A stretch of 64,000 nucleotides of DNA from Haemophilus sputorum CCUG 13788 (GCF_000238795.1 NZ_AFNK01000035.1:142615-206614), one strand, 5' to 3'; shown: positions 10,553 to 20,203, counted from the first letter of the stretch. Numbers and translations: made by a program. Notes: generated from the letters alone by a model not told the origin.

Positions 10553-10606
10553 CAAGCGGTTCATTTTTTCGGCATTTTTGCAAATGACGAAAAATGAGCC
10601 GTTTTT
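10553..10606 (+). terminator. Terminator after lon
   Basis: AAGCGGTTCATTTTT (from 10553) pairs, with wobble pairs, with AAAAATGAGCCGTTT. A T-tract follows. The left arm contains an ACAAGCGGT uptake-signal-like 9-mer. Confidence 0.6.
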
Positions 10607-10634
10607 TATCTCATATTTTTTAAAAGGAAAGTTT

Positions 10635-11051
10635 ATGATTCAACAAACACTATGTTTAATTAAACCAGATGCCACAAAACGTCACTTAATCGGCAAAATT
10701 TTAAGCCATTTGGAAGAGAACGGTTTAACCATTAAAGCCCTGAAAAAAGTGCAACTGAATCAAGCTCAAGCAGAAGGTTTTTATGCTGAACACCAAGGAA
10801 AACCATTTTTTGAACCTCTGATCGAATTTATGATTTCTGCCCCTATTGTTGCGGTCGTACTTGAAGGGGAAAATGCAATTAGCCATTATCGTGAATTGAT
10901 GGGTGCAACCGATCCTGAAAAACGCCAAGCGGGAACTATTCGTGCACTATATGCTATTAGCGGACGAGAAAATAGCGTGCATGGTTCTGATTCTGAAGCC
11001 TCTGCAAAACGCGAAATTGCCTATTTTTTCAGCCCAAACGAAATTATTTAA
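10635..11051 (+). CDS. ndk: Nucleoside diphosphate kinase
   Basis: Ndk equilibrates nucleoside di- and triphosphates through a phosphohistidine. The 138 residues start [13 protein letters not shown]. They carry the active-site signature NSVHGSDS with His116. The open frame extends upstream to 10578, but the conserved start and an AAGGAAA ribosome site place the ATG at 10635. It sits alone between the lon terminator and its own terminator. Confidence 0.97.
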   Translation: MIQQTLCLIKPDATKRHLIGKILSHLEENGLTIKALKKVQLNQAQAEGFYAEHQGKPFFEPLIEFMISAPIVAVVLEGENAISHYRELMGATDPEKRQAGTIRALYAISGRENSVHGSDSEASAKREIAYFFSPNEII

Positions 11052-11078
11052 CACGCCATTCACTGAAATTTTACAAAG

Positions 11079-11125
11079 AAGATTCTCCTTTAAGCATTTA
11101 ATGTAAATAAGGAGAATCTTTTTTT
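11079..11125 (+). terminator. Terminator after ndk
   Basis: A 12-bp stem (11079-11090 with 11109-11120) with an 18-base loop is followed by a T-run. Confidence 0.75.
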
Positions 11126-11209
11126 ATTTTGCTAGAACGGTTTAGCTAAAATGAGGTACAATCCCCCGTAGTGATTATTTTTAAACCTACGCTTAAATAA
11201 GGAGCTAAA

Positions 11210-12697
11210 ATGCTTAATTTATCGGCAAAAAATATCCGTTTAAATGGCAGTGCAGCCAATAAAGAAGAGGCGATTAAACAAGTTGCCGCAGGTTTGGTTG
11301 CTAACAACCATGTTGCTGAAGGCTATGCGGATGGGATGTTTGCACGCGAACAACAAACCTCCACTTTCTTAGGTAACGGTATTGCTATTCCGCACGGAAC
11401 TTTAGACACTCGTCATTTAGTTCAAGAAACTGGGGTGCAAATCATTCAATTCCCGCAAGGGGTACAATGGGGTGATGGAAATACAGCTTATGTTGTCATC
11501 GGCATTGCAGCAAAATCAGATGAACATTTAACCTTACTACGCCAACTGACTACTGTATTAAGCGACGAAGATGCCGCCGCTGAATTAGCCAAAACCCAAG
11601 ATATCCAAACCTTTGCTGATATTCTAAGCGGTAAAAAAAGTTTACCAACTCTCTCCCCTCAAACGCTTTCTTTAAACGTAGAAACAAACAGCTTACTCAC
11701 CCTTGCTGCGATTAACGCAGGCAAATTACAAGAACAAGGCTATGTTGCCTCAAGCTATATCAGCGACACCATTGCGGCTGAACCATTAGCATTAGCAGAA
11801 AACTTCTACATTATTGATAGTGCTAAAGGCAATTTAGCTAACAGTATTGCCCTAGCGCGTGCCTCTAACGGAAAAACCTTAATTAGCGTAGCTGCAGTAG
11901 ATAATAGCTTAGAAAGCACCATCGCCCTATTGCTAAAACCAGAAGTACGCCAACAATTAACGCAAGCAAATGCTGAACAAATCATCGCGATTTTTAATGG
12001 ACAATCTGTTGAAGTTGCTACGCCTGCACAAGCTAGCGGAGAAGTTATTGGCACCTTTACTGTACGCAATGAAAACGGCTTACACGCTCGCCCAAGTGCA
12101 GTGTTAGTTCAAACATTAAAACCATTTGCTGCCAAAATCAACGTAGAAAATCTTGACCGAGGCACTACTCCAGCAAACGCAAAAAGCACGATGAAAGTCG
12201 TCGCATTAGGGGCCTCAAAAGGTGCTCGCTTACGATTTGTTGCTGAAGGCGAAGACGCTCAACAGGCAATTGAAGCCCTTGCAAAAGCCTTTGAAAGTGG
12301 TTTAGGTGAAAGCGTTTCTTATGTACCTGAAACACCAGATAGCATTGAAGGTGGTGCAGCGGTAACTGCAGCACCTGTCGCCCCACAAGCGGTCGAAAAT
12401 CACGTACAAAATGCAAATAGCGATAGCCTGGATGCAAGCTTCGTGATTAAAAATGAACACGGTTTACACGCTCGCCCAAGTGCGGTATTAGTAAATGAAG
12501 TGAAAAAATATCAAGCCAAAATCGAAGTGCAAAATCTTGATAAAAACTCACCGCTTGTCAGTGCCAAAAGCTTAATGAAAATCGTCGCACTTGGCGCAAC
12601 AAAAGGCACTACCCTTCGTTTTATAGCTAGCGGTGAAGATGCTCAAGCGGCACTTGATGGCATTGGTGCAGCAATCAATGCTGGCTTAGGTGAATAA
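11210..12697 (+). CDS. fruB: Fructose PTS diphosphoryl transfer protein FruB with two HPr domains
   Basis: FruB passes phosphate from enzyme I to the fructose permease. The 495 residues hold an EIIA domain (GNGIAIPHGT, His62), a middle domain, and then two tandem HPr-like domains. Each HPr has GLHARPSAVLV, with His292 and His420. Escherichia FruB has one HPr; a second copy explains the extra length of about 120 residues. A short Pro/Ala-rich linker (about 378-405) separates the HPr units. It is first in the fruBKA operon, with a GGAG ribosome site. Confidence 0.95.
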   Translation: MLNLSAKNIRLNGSAANKEEAIKQVAAGLVANNHVAEGYADGMFAREQQTSTFLGNGIAIPHGTLDTRHLVQETGVQIIQFPQGVQWGDGNTAYVVIGIAAKSDEHLTLLRQLTTVLSDEDAAAELAKTQDIQTFADILSGKKSLPTLSPQTLSLNVETNSLLTLAAINAGKLQEQGYVASSYISDTIAAEPLALAENFYIIDSAKGNLANSIALARASNGKTLISVAAVDNSLESTIALLLKPEVRQQLTQANAEQIIAIFNGQSVEVATPAQASGEVIGTFTVRNENGLHARPSAVLVQTLKPFAAKINVENLDRGTTPANAKSTMKVVALGASKGARLRFVAEGEDAQQAIEALAKAFESGLGESVSYVPETPDSIEGGAAVTAAPVAPQAVENHVQNANSDSLDASFVIKNEHGLHARPSAVLVNEVKKYQAKIEVQNLDKNSPLVSAKSLMKIVALGATKGTTLRFIASGEDAQAALDGIGAAINAGLGE

Positions 12698-12707
12698 GGA
12701 GTCGTGT

Positions 12708-13658
12708 ATGACACAACGTATTGCAACCGTAACGCTAAACCCTGCTTTTGACTTGGTTGGTCGACTAACACGTATTGAAATTGGCGAAGTAAACACTGTG
12801 GAAACCCTTGGGCTTTATCCTGCTGGAAAAGGGATTAACGTAGCAAAAGTATTAGCTGATTTAGGCACACCACCTACTGTTGCGGGTTTTTTAGGGGAAG
12901 AGAATCAAGGCGATTTCGTGCAAAATTTTGCACAAAATGGATTAACGGATCACTTCTATCGCATTGGCGGGAAAACCCGTATTAACGTCAAAATTACCGA
13001 AACTGAAGCTGATGTGACTGATTTAAACTTCCTCGGTTTTGAAGTAAGCGCCCAAGATTGGCAGAAATTCATCGAACAATCTGCTACATGGAAAGATCAA
13101 TTTGATTTAGTTGCGGTGTGTGGCTCTCTACCGCGTGGAATTAGCCCACAACAATTTGCCCAATGGTTAGAATCTTTACATCAGCAAGGTTTAAAAGTAG
13201 TGCTAGATAGCTCTAATGCTGCATTAACTGAAGGCTTAAAAGCGCATCCGTGGTTAGTGAAACCCAATCGTCGTGAATTAGAAGTTTGGGCTGACCGTCC
13301 ACTCAATAGCCGTGAAGAAATTATTGAAGCCGCCGAACAACTGCGCCAGCATGGCATTGAAAATGTGATTATCTCCATGGGCGAACAAGGCTCACTTTGG
13401 TTAAATCACGAAGGGGTACTGCAAGCTAAACCGCCACGCTGTGAAAATGTTGTCAGCACAGTAGGCGCGGGAGATTCAATGGTTGCAGGGCTTATTTATG
13501 GTTTAGCCCAAGGTTGGGATAAAGAGAAAACCTTACGCTTTGCCAGCGCAACCTCGGCGCTTGCCGTTTCACAAAGTAATGTGGGCATTTCAGATCGTAA
13601 AGCGCTTGATACTATTTTTGCGCAAACTGAAATCACCGTTATTTCAAAAAATATTTAA
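12708..13658 (+). CDS. fruK: 1-phosphofructokinase
   Basis: FruK phosphorylates the fructose 1-phosphate made by the PTS to fructose 1,6-bisphosphate. The 316 residues show the PfkB-family N-terminal TVTLNPAFD, PAGKGINVAKVL, and the C-terminal signature TVGAGDSMVAG with catalytic Asp256. The ATG at 12708 lies 6 bases after AAGGAG; the upstream in-frame ATG at 12690 would overlap fruB and lacks such a site. It is translationally close to fruB and 22 bases before fruA. Confidence 0.96.
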   Translation: MTQRIATVTLNPAFDLVGRLTRIEIGEVNTVETLGLYPAGKGINVAKVLADLGTPPTVAGFLGEENQGDFVQNFAQNGLTDHFYRIGGKTRINVKITETEADVTDLNFLGFEVSAQDWQKFIEQSATWKDQFDLVAVCGSLPRGISPQQFAQWLESLHQQGLKVVLDSSNAALTEGLKAHPWLVKPNRRELEVWADRPLNSREEIIEAAEQLRQHGIENVIISMGEQGSLWLNHEGVLQAKPPRCENVVSTVGAGDSMVAGLIYGLAQGWDKEKTLRFASATSALAVSQSNVGISDRKALDTIFAQTEITVISKNI

Positions 13659-13680
13659 ATTTTAAAGCAAGGAACACAGA

Positions 13681-15333
13681 ATGAATCTTTCATTTATTTT
13701 CCCTCAATCATTAGGACAAGCTCGCCGCTTCTTAGCAACTGAAGTCTTATCAGCGGCAGCGAAGCAACAAGGTCATCAGGTTGTTGAAAACCAACAAGCT
13801 GATTTCGTGGTGCTATTTGATGAACATATTCCAGCCCAAGCTGCAGGCAAACAAGGCGCGGTGTTAGATCTCAATACGGCTTTTGCAAATCCTGAACAAG
13901 CCTTAAAACAAGCGGTCGAAAATCCGCAAACTTTTGCTAATGCGACAAACAACAATACGCTTTCTGCAAGTGGCACAAAAAATATTGTAGCCGTGACAGC
14001 TTGCCCAACAGGTGTGGCTCATACGTTTATGTCTGCAGAAGCGATTGAACACTATGCGAAAGCGCAAGGTTGGACGGTAAAAGTGGAAACCCGCGGACAA
14101 GTGGGGGCTGGTAACCCAATCAGCCCAGAAGAAGTTGCAGCAGCAGATTTAGTTTTTGTTGCAGCAGATATTGATGTGCCATTAGATAAATTTAAAGGCA
14201 AATTGATGTATCGCACTTCAACCGGTTTAGCGTTGAAAAAAACCGCACAAGAGTTTGATAAAGCCTTTAAAGAAGCCAAAATCTACGAAGGTGAAAGCCA
14301 ACAAGCGGCAGCCGAAAGTAAAACCGAAGAGAAAAAAGGCGTGTATAAACACTTAATGACGGGTGTATCGCATATGTTGCCATTAGTCGTGGCAGGTGGT
14401 TTGTTAATTGCTATCTCATTTATGTTTGGTATTGAAGCCTTCAAAACTGACGACTTTGCTGGTTTACCAAAAGCCTTAATGGATATTGGCGGCGGCGCTG
14501 CTTTCCACTTAATGATTGCGGTTTTTGCTGGCTATGTTGCGTTCTCCATTGCAGACCGTCCAGGTTTAGCGGTTGGTTTAATTGGCGGTATGCTGGCAAC
14601 AACTGCAGGCGCAGGGATTTTAGGCGGCATTGTAGCGGGCTTCCTTGCGGGTTACACAGTGAAATTCCTTAACCAAATTATCCAACTTCCGCCGAGCTTA
14701 ACTTCGCTTAAACCGATTTTAATTCTGCCATTATTAGGCTCTGCAATTGTCGGTTTAGCTATGATTTACCTCATCAACCCGCCAGTTAAATCGTTAATGG
14801 ATGCGTTAGTACACTGGTTAAATACCATGGGACAAACTAACGCTATCATTCTCGGTATCATTTTAGGGACGATGATGTGTGCTGATATGGGTGGCCCAGT
14901 TAATAAAGCCGCTTATACTTTCGGTGTGGGGTTAATTGCTTCTCAACAATATATGCCAATGGCAGCCGTGATGGCCGCAGGTATGGTGCCACCAATCGGA
15001 ATGGCGATTGCCACTTTACTTGCACGCAAAAAATTCAATACGAACCAACAAGATGCGGGTAAAGCTTCATTCGTGTTAGGGTTATGCTTTATCTCAGAAG
15101 GTGCGTTACCGTTTGTAGCAGCAGATCCAGTACGCGTCATTATCTCTTCTATTTTAGGGGGCGCAACCGCAGGTGCACTTTCGATGAGTTTAGGGATTAC
15201 ACTACAAGCACCACACGGTGGTTTATTTGTGATTCCATTTGTTTCGCAACCACTGATGTATTTAGCAGCCATTGCAATTGGCTCTTTAATAACTGGCGTA
15301 GTGTATGCCACTATCAAACAAAAAGCCGAATAA
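13681..15333 (+). CDS. fruA: Fructose-specific PTS EIIBC component
   Basis: FruA is the inner-membrane permease that imports fructose as fructose 1-phosphate. The 550 residues start with a degenerate IIB' domain (1-90). The active IIB domain follows (AVTACPTGVAHTFMSAEA, phospho-Cys108), then the IIC membrane domain from about 225, with about eight hydrophobic segments and CADMGGPVNKAAYTFG. It is the last gene of the operon and ends in a clear terminator. Confidence 0.96.
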   Translation: MNLSFIFPQSLGQARRFLATEVLSAAAKQQGHQVVENQQADFVVLFDEHIPAQAAGKQGAVLDLNTAFANPEQALKQAVENPQTFANATNNNTLSASGTKNIVAVTACPTGVAHTFMSAEAIEHYAKAQGWTVKVETRGQVGAGNPISPEEVAAADLVFVAADIDVPLDKFKGKLMYRTSTGLALKKTAQEFDKAFKEAKIYEGESQQAAAESKTEEKKGVYKHLMTGVSHMLPLVVAGGLLIAISFMFGIEAFKTDDFAGLPKALMDIGGGAAFHLMIAVFAGYVAFSIADRPGLAVGLIGGMLATTAGAGILGGIVAGFLAGYTVKFLNQIIQLPPSLTSLKPILILPLLGSAIVGLAMIYLINPPVKSLMDALVHWLNTMGQTNAIILGIILGTMMCADMGGPVNKAAYTFGVGLIASQQYMPMAAVMAAGMVPPIGMAIATLLARKKFNTNQQDAGKASFVLGLCFISEGALPFVAADPVRVIISSILGGATAGALSMSLGITLQAPHGGLFVIPFVSQPLMYLAAIAIGSLITGVVYATIKQKAE

Positions 15334-15344
15334 TCTCTCTATCG

Positions 15345-15370
15345 CAGCGCCTTCTGGCGCTGTTTTTTTT
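15345..15370 (+). terminator. Terminator of the fruBKA operon
   Basis: CAGCGCC (15345-15351), a TTCT loop and GGCGCTG (15356-15362) are followed by eight T. Confidence 0.9.
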
Positions 15371-15450
15371 TGCAAAATGTTCTTAAAATCTAACCGCTTG
15401 TTGAAAACGCTCTGTTATAATGATGTTCCCTTTTTACCTTGCTAAACGTT

Positions 15451-16506
15451 ATGGAACAGCAAACTTCTTTCACAAACATTTTAGTGGCGATTGCCGCTAT
15501 TATTATCATTCTTGCGGGGATTAAACTCTCAGGAGAAATTATCATCCCGTTTTTATTATCACTTTTTATTGCGATCATCTGCTCGCCAATTATCAAGCAA
15601 ATGACCAAACGTGGTATTCCGCTTGGCATGGCAATTAGTTTACTTTTAGGCTTAATTATTCTGATTTTCTTTTTCTTAGCTGGCATGATTAACGCAGCTA
15701 TTACAGAATTTACCGCCTCTATTCCGCAATATAAAACGTTATTACTTACCCGCTTACAAAGCATAGCAGAACTGGCACAACGCTTTAACATTCCGTTAGA
15801 TATTCATCCTAACGACATTGCCCAACATTTCGATCCAAGCAATGTCATGAACTGGGTTAGCCGCTTATTACTCGGTTTTTCTAGCGCACTTTCCAACATT
15901 TTTATTATTTTGTTGGTAGTGATTTTTATGCTGATTGACTCACCTAATTCAAAATATAAAATTGCCGTGGCAATGAGTCCGGATGATGATCTTTCAAATG
16001 AAAAATTTTATATCGATCAGGTACTTAACGGCGTGATAGGTTATTTAGGCGTAAAAACTACCATGAGTTTACTCACCGCTATTTGTATTTGGTTGTTGCT
16101 CACTATTGTCGGCGTGCAATATGCAGTCTTGTGGGCGGTGCTGGGCTTCTTATTAAATTATATTCCAAGTATTGGTTCTATTTTGGCTGCCATTCCTATT
16201 ATTCTTCAAGCCTTACTACTTAATGGCTTTACTGAAGGAATTATTGTGCTAGTTGGTCTTGTAGTTATTAACGTGCTCATCGGGAATATCATTGAGCCTA
16301 AAATCATGGGTAAACGACTTGGGCTTTCAATTTTAGTGGTCTTCCTCTCTTTACTCTTCTGGGGCTGGCTACTAGGTACGGTGGGCATGCTGCTTTCCGT
16401 TCCACTAACCATGGCGCTAAAAATGGGGCTGGAATCTAACCCAACTACTCGCCGTTATGCCATTTTGTTAAGTGATACCGAAGAGATACAAAACAAAATG
16501 CATTAA
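15451..16506 (+). CDS. AI-2E (PerM/YhhT) family transporter
   Basis: This 351-residue polytopic membrane protein has about seven to eight hydrophobic segments. It shows family landmarks of YhhT-like members: LNYIPSIGSILAAIP, IGNIIEPKIMGKRLG and the closing WGWLLGTVGMLLSVPL. Members have been proposed to export autoinducer-2 or small molecules or ions; the substrate here is unknown. The ATG at 15451 is preferred over an upstream TTG (15439). It stands alone between two terminators. Confidence 0.85.
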   Translation: MEQQTSFTNILVAIAAIIIILAGIKLSGEIIIPFLLSLFIAIICSPIIKQMTKRGIPLGMAISLLLGLIILIFFFLAGMINAAITEFTASIPQYKTLLLTRLQSIAELAQRFNIPLDIHPNDIAQHFDPSNVMNWVSRLLLGFSSALSNIFIILLVVIFMLIDSPNSKYKIAVAMSPDDDLSNEKFYIDQVLNGVIGYLGVKTTMSLLTAICIWLLLTIVGVQYAVLWAVLGFLLNYIPSIGSILAAIPIILQALLLNGFTEGIIVLVGLVVINVLIGNIIEPKIMGKRLGLSILVVFLSLLFWGWLLGTVGMLLSVPLTMALKMGLESNPTTRRYAILLSDTEEIQNKMH

Positions 16507-16522
16507 CCGCTTGACGATTAAC

Positions 16523-16553
16523 AAAGCGTTGCTAAAATAAGCAACGCTTTTTT
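16523..16553 (+). terminator. Terminator after the AI-2E-family transporter
   Basis: AAAGCGTTGC (16523-16532) pairs with GCAACGCTTT (16541-16550), and a T-run follows. Confidence 0.9.
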
Positions 16554-16565
16554 ATTGAAAAAGCA

Positions 16566-16785
16566 CGTTCGGATGAAGGTAGCTGGAGATAAGCGAATCA
16601 ACGCTTAACCGACGAGGTAAAATCTTTCAGGTGCATAGCAATATGTAAGGACAGTTACTGGACGAACCCTTGGAGAGATCCAATCGCTCATTTTAATCAG
16701 AATATAGAGCGAAAATGGACGCCGAAGGCGCAAATTCATAGCTTTGAATGAAACGCTCAGGCAAAAGGACAGGGGAGAAAAGTAC
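16566..16785 (+). promoter_or_regulatory. Tandem glycine riboswitch
   Basis: Two gcvT-type aptamers lie in series. The first holds GTAGCTGGAGATAAGCG, CCGACGAGG and TCTTTCAGGTGCATAG...GGACAG (about 16572-16662). The second holds GGAGAGATC, CGCCGAAGGCGCAA and GCTCAGGCAAAAGGACAG (about 16670-16783). These are the conserved glycine-aptamer segments. The element precedes a sodium:alanine/glycine symporter, a usual partner, so glycine probably controls the transporter. An open frame from 16744 through the aptamer is an artefact. Confidence 0.95.
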
Positions 16786-16796
16786 CATTCACTTGC

Positions 16797-16839
16797 AAGC
16801 GGTAAGATTTTGCAAATTTTTTGCAAAAATCGCCCGCTT
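16797..16839 (+). promoter_or_regulatory. Hairpin between glycine aptamer and symporter start (likely expression platform)
   Basis: AAGCGG...GATTTTGCAAA pairs with TTTGCAAAAATC...CCGCTT across about 43 bases. The T-tract after it is weak, so I am unsure whether it is a terminator or a structure that affects translation. Confidence 0.4.
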
Positions 16840-16899
16840 TGCGTCGCTTTTCTTTCCTTGTATAAAAGGGATTACCCATCATTACGAGGAACTTACTAC

Positions 16900-18267
16900 A
16901 TGTCATTGCATGATACGCTTAGCGCCATCAGCAGTTTTATTTGGGGCGCACCATTACTCATTTTAATTTCCTGTGTTGGAATTTATTTGACTTTCGCGCT
17001 TCGCGGCATTCAAATCACTCAGCTTGTTAGAGCTTTCATTTATATGTTTAAGCCGGAAAAAGGCGAAGGACAAAGTGGCGATATTTCCGCTTTTGCTGCC
17101 CTTTCTACCGCGCTTGCAGCCACTATTGGCACAGGTAACATCGTTGGGGTGGCGACAGCCATTTATCAAGGTGGCCCGGGTGCGCTTTTTTGGATGTGGC
17201 TGATTGCCGTATTTGGCATGGCAACTAAATATGCTGAAGGTGTACTCGCCATTAAATACCGTGGCAAAGATCGCGCTGGTTATATTGCGGGTGGCCCAAT
17301 GTATTACATTGAAATGGGCATGGGTAAAAAATGGCGTTGGCTTGCAAAAATGTTTGCCTTTTTTGGTGTGATGGTGGCATTAGTCGGTATCGGTACTTTT
17401 CCACAGGTCAACGGGATTACCGAATCTATCTCAATGACCTTTCATTTACCTATTCCACTAATTTCTATCGTCCTAACGCTAGTTGTCGCAGCCATTATTC
17501 TAGGTGGGGTAAAACGGATTTCTAAAATTGCGATGGTTGTGGTGCCATTTATGGCGGTTGCTTATGTGGTAATTGGTATTACTATTCTTGCGCTCAATGC
17601 AGAAAAAATCCCAAGTGCGATTTCGCTTATCGTACAAGCTGCATTTGATCCACAAGCCGCATTAGGTGGTGCCTTTGGTTTTACCATGATGAAAGCGATT
17701 CAACTTGGGGTCGCGCGTGGTATCTTTTCTAATGAAGCTGGTTTAGGTTCTGCCCCGATTGCAGCAGCCGCAGCACAAACGAAAGAACCAGTACGCCAAG
17801 GCTTAATCTCGATGACTGGCACATTCTTAGACACCATTATTGTATGTAGCGTAACCGGTTTAGTGATTGTCATTACTGGTGCATGGCAAGGTACTGCAAA
17901 AGGTGTCGAACTCACGAATATTGCCTTTAATCAAGGGCTTGGCAGCCAATTAGGCGGCTCAATTGTTAGTATTGGTTTAGTCTTTTTCGCGTTTACTACC
18001 ATTTTAGGTTGGTGTTATTACGGCGAACGTTGCTTAGTTTACCTCACAGGCGGTCGCACTAAAGGGATTAAATTCTACCGTATGCTCTTTATTTTACTGA
18101 TTGCCTTTGCACCATTTTTACAACTTGAAACCATTTGGGCGATTGCTGACATTGTTAATGGCTTGATGGCATTCCCGAACCTCATTGCTTTAGTGGCATT
18201 ACGTAAAGTGATTATTGGTGAAACCCGCGATTATTTCCAACGCTTGAAAAAAGGAGAAATCGCCTAA
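16900..18267 (+). CDS. Sodium:alanine/glycine symporter family protein (AgcS)
   Basis: The 455-residue inner-membrane protein imports small neutral amino acids with sodium. It shows the family segments ALSTALAATIGTGNIVGVAT near the N-terminus and FSNEAGLGSAPIAAAAA in the middle, with about ten membrane helices. The ATG at 16900 follows CGAGGA at suitable spacing. Its position directly after a tandem glycine riboswitch points to glycine as a substrate or signal. Confidence 0.93.
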   Translation: MSLHDTLSAISSFIWGAPLLILISCVGIYLTFALRGIQITQLVRAFIYMFKPEKGEGQSGDISAFAALSTALAATIGTGNIVGVATAIYQGGPGALFWMWLIAVFGMATKYAEGVLAIKYRGKDRAGYIAGGPMYYIEMGMGKKWRWLAKMFAFFGVMVALVGIGTFPQVNGITESISMTFHLPIPLISIVLTLVVAAIILGGVKRISKIAMVVVPFMAVAYVVIGITILALNAEKIPSAISLIVQAAFDPQAALGGAFGFTMMKAIQLGVARGIFSNEAGLGSAPIAAAAAQTKEPVRQGLISMTGTFLDTIIVCSVTGLVIVITGAWQGTAKGVELTNIAFNQGLGSQLGGSIVSIGLVFFAFTTILGWCYYGERCLVYLTGGRTKGIKFYRMLFILLIAFAPFLQLETIWAIADIVNGLMAFPNLIALVALRKVIIGETRDYFQRLKKGEIA

Positions 18268-18284
18268 TTTGGCAATATCCATTA

Positions 18285-18313
18285 AAATGTGGGCGCGCTT
18301 GCCCACATTTTTT
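18285..18313 (+). terminator. Terminator after the symporter
   Basis: AAATGTGGGC (18285-18294) pairs with GCCCACATTT (18301-18310), followed by T residues. It ends 13 bases before the next ATG. Confidence 0.85.
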
Positions 18314-18325
18314 CTGCATACCATT

Positions 18326-19003
18326 ATGAGAAAATTACACACGTTTATTCTATTATTCAGTTTATTTTTTTCCGCATTTTGTGTCGCACAATCACCTAGT
18401 CGAAGTTTTGAATGTAAAGTCGTCGGCATTAGTGATGGCGATACCCTCACTTGCCTTTTTGAACGGAAACCTATTAAGGTTCGACTTCTACATATTGATG
18501 CTCCTGAATCTCGTCAAGCTTTCGGAAATCGAGCAAAACAAACGCTCGCAGAACTTGTCTTTAAAAAGCATGTAAAAGTCATTAGCAAAGGTTACGATAA
18601 ATATGACCGCTTGTTAGCGGAAGTTTACGAGAGTAACCAAAATATCAACCTCATTTTAGTTGAAAAAGGAATGGCTTGGGCTTATTCAAAAAGCCTACCC
18701 ATTTATGAACAAGCAGAAGCCAATGCTCGGCAAAATCGAATCGGCTTATGGCAAGATGCAAATCCCATTTCACCTAGCGATTGGCGTAAACAACAAAGAG
18801 CTCAACCTACTTTAGAAAATGGCTTTTCAACAATCAATACGCGTCCACAAGCCATCAACTGCCAAGCTAAATTAAGTTGTAATGATTTTCGTGATTTTGA
18901 CAGCGCGAATCGGTATTTCCAAGCTTGTCATGCAAAAGATATGGATGGCAATCGCGATGGTATTCCTTGCAATCGACTTTATCGCAAACAGCAACGCCCA
19001 TAG
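18326..19003 (+). CDS. Exported thermonuclease-like protein (SNase domain plus excalibur motif)
   Basis: The 225-residue protein starts with a signal peptide (MRKLHTFILLFSLFFSAFCVAQ). A staphylococcal-nuclease fold follows with VGISDGDTLTC, VRLLHIDAPES and KYDRLLAEV, which carry the calcium and catalytic residues of the family. The C-terminus ends in an excalibur-type calcium motif (HAKDMDGNRDGIPCNRLY) with paired cysteines. It is likely a periplasmic or surface nuclease. The ATG at 18326 begins the signal peptide; the open frame reaches further up only through the terminator. Confidence 0.88.
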   Translation: MRKLHTFILLFSLFFSAFCVAQSPSRSFECKVVGISDGDTLTCLFERKPIKVRLLHIDAPESRQAFGNRAKQTLAELVFKKHVKVISKGYDKYDRLLAEVYESNQNINLILVEKGMAWAYSKSLPIYEQAEANARQNRIGLWQDANPISPSDWRKQQRAQPTLENGFSTINTRPQAINCQAKLSCNDFRDFDSANRYFQACHAKDMDGNRDGIPCNRLYRKQQRP

Positions 19004-19012
19004 AGAGGCATT

Positions 19013-20203
19013 ATGAACACAACATTTCGCCAACATTTTCCTTTTTTTAGTCAATCAGCTCATTGGACTTATTTAGACTCAGCCGCGACAACCTTAAAAC
19101 CACAAGTGTTAATTGATAGCACCGCTGCGTTTTATGCATCTGCTGGTTCGGTACATCGCAGCCAATACGACTATACTCAAACCCAACAATATGAACGCGC
19201 GCGCGACTTAGTCGCACAACGTTTTAACGTAGAAAAACGTGAGGCAGTGGTTTGGACAAGTGGCACCACGCATGCAATTAACCTCGTCGCCCAAGGCTTA
19301 GAAGAGGATATTCACGCCGGCGATGAAATTATTATTTCTGTTGCCGAACACCATGCTAACTTCATTCCTTGGCAGCAACTTTGTTTACGCAAACAAGCAA
19401 AATTGATTGTGTTACCACTTAATGCCGCCTATCAAATTGATGAAAGCACACTGCAAGCAGCCCTTTCTGAGAAAACCAAATTGGTTGCCTTTAATTTAGT
19501 GTCGAACATTACTGGTGTGCGCCAACCTGTTGAACAGCTTATTCCGATTATTCGCGCTAATTCAAAAGCAAAAATTTTACTTGATATTGCTCAAGCCGTC
19601 TGTTCGGAAAAAGTCGATGCACAGCGATTAGATGCCGACTTTTATGCGTTCTCGGCACATAAAATGTATGGCCCAAACGGAGTAGGCGTGCTTACAGGCA
19701 AATGGCAAAGTTTAAATCAATTACGACCGCTTTTTTATGGCGGAAAAATGCTGACCTCTGTTTCAACTGAACAGCTCACCTTAGCAGAATTACCTTATCG
19801 ATTAGAAGCTGGCACGCCGAATATTGCTGGAATCATTGGCTTTGGCGCCGTACTTGCTTGGCTCAATGAGTGGGATTTTGAAATGCTCAATCAATCGCTT
19901 TATATGCTAGTTGAGCAAGCTTACAAGCGGTTAAAAAATTATGCTGATTTGCAAATCATTGGCTCACAACATAGCCCGACTATCAGCTTTATTTTTAAAC
20001 ATCAGCATCATGCAGATATTGCTGCCATTCTCGCTGAACAGCAGATTGCGATTCGTGTAGGAGAACATTGCGCCAAACCGTATCTACATTACTTAAAACA
20101 AAGTGGCACGCTACGACTTTCTTTGGCACATTACAATAATGAAGCTGATCTCAATGCCTTTTTTAATGCCTTAGATCAGGCCTTGGATATTTTAGCGTCT
20201 TAA
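19013..20203 (+). CDS. Cysteine desulfurase, CsdA/SufS-like class V aminotransferase fold
   Basis: The 396-residue PLP enzyme releases sulfur from cysteine for Fe-S or other sulfur pathways. It has WTSGTTHAINLVAQ (81-94), AEHHANFIPW (111-120), the PLP lysine in FSAHKMYGPNGVG (Lys217), and the active cysteine in RVGEHCAKP (Cys353). These fit group II desulfurases. No SufE/CsdE partner is adjacent. It starts 9 bases after the nuclease gene with a GAGG ribosome site. Confidence 0.88.
   Translation: MNTTFRQHFPFFSQSAHWTYLDSAATTLKPQVLIDSTAAFYASAGSVHRSQYDYTQTQQYERARDLVAQRFNVEKREAVVWTSGTTHAINLVAQGLEEDIHAGDEIIISVAEHHANFIPWQQLCLRKQAKLIVLPLNAAYQIDESTLQAALSEKTKLVAFNLVSNITGVRQPVEQLIPIIRANSKAKILLDIAQAVCSEKVDAQRLDADFYAFSAHKMYGPNGVGVLTGKWQSLNQLRPLFYGGKMLTSVSTEQLTLAELPYRLEAGTPNIAGIIGFGAVLAWLNEWDFEMLNQSLYMLVEQAYKRLKNYADLQIIGSQHSPTISFIFKHQHHADIAAILAEQQIAIRVGEHCAKPYLHYLKQSGTLRLSLAHYNNEADLNAFFNALDQALDILAS

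Noticed and set aside
16744..16899. 52-residue N-terminal extension of the symporter
   Set aside because: It lies inside the glycine aptamer and hairpin; the ATG at 16900 has a ribosome site.
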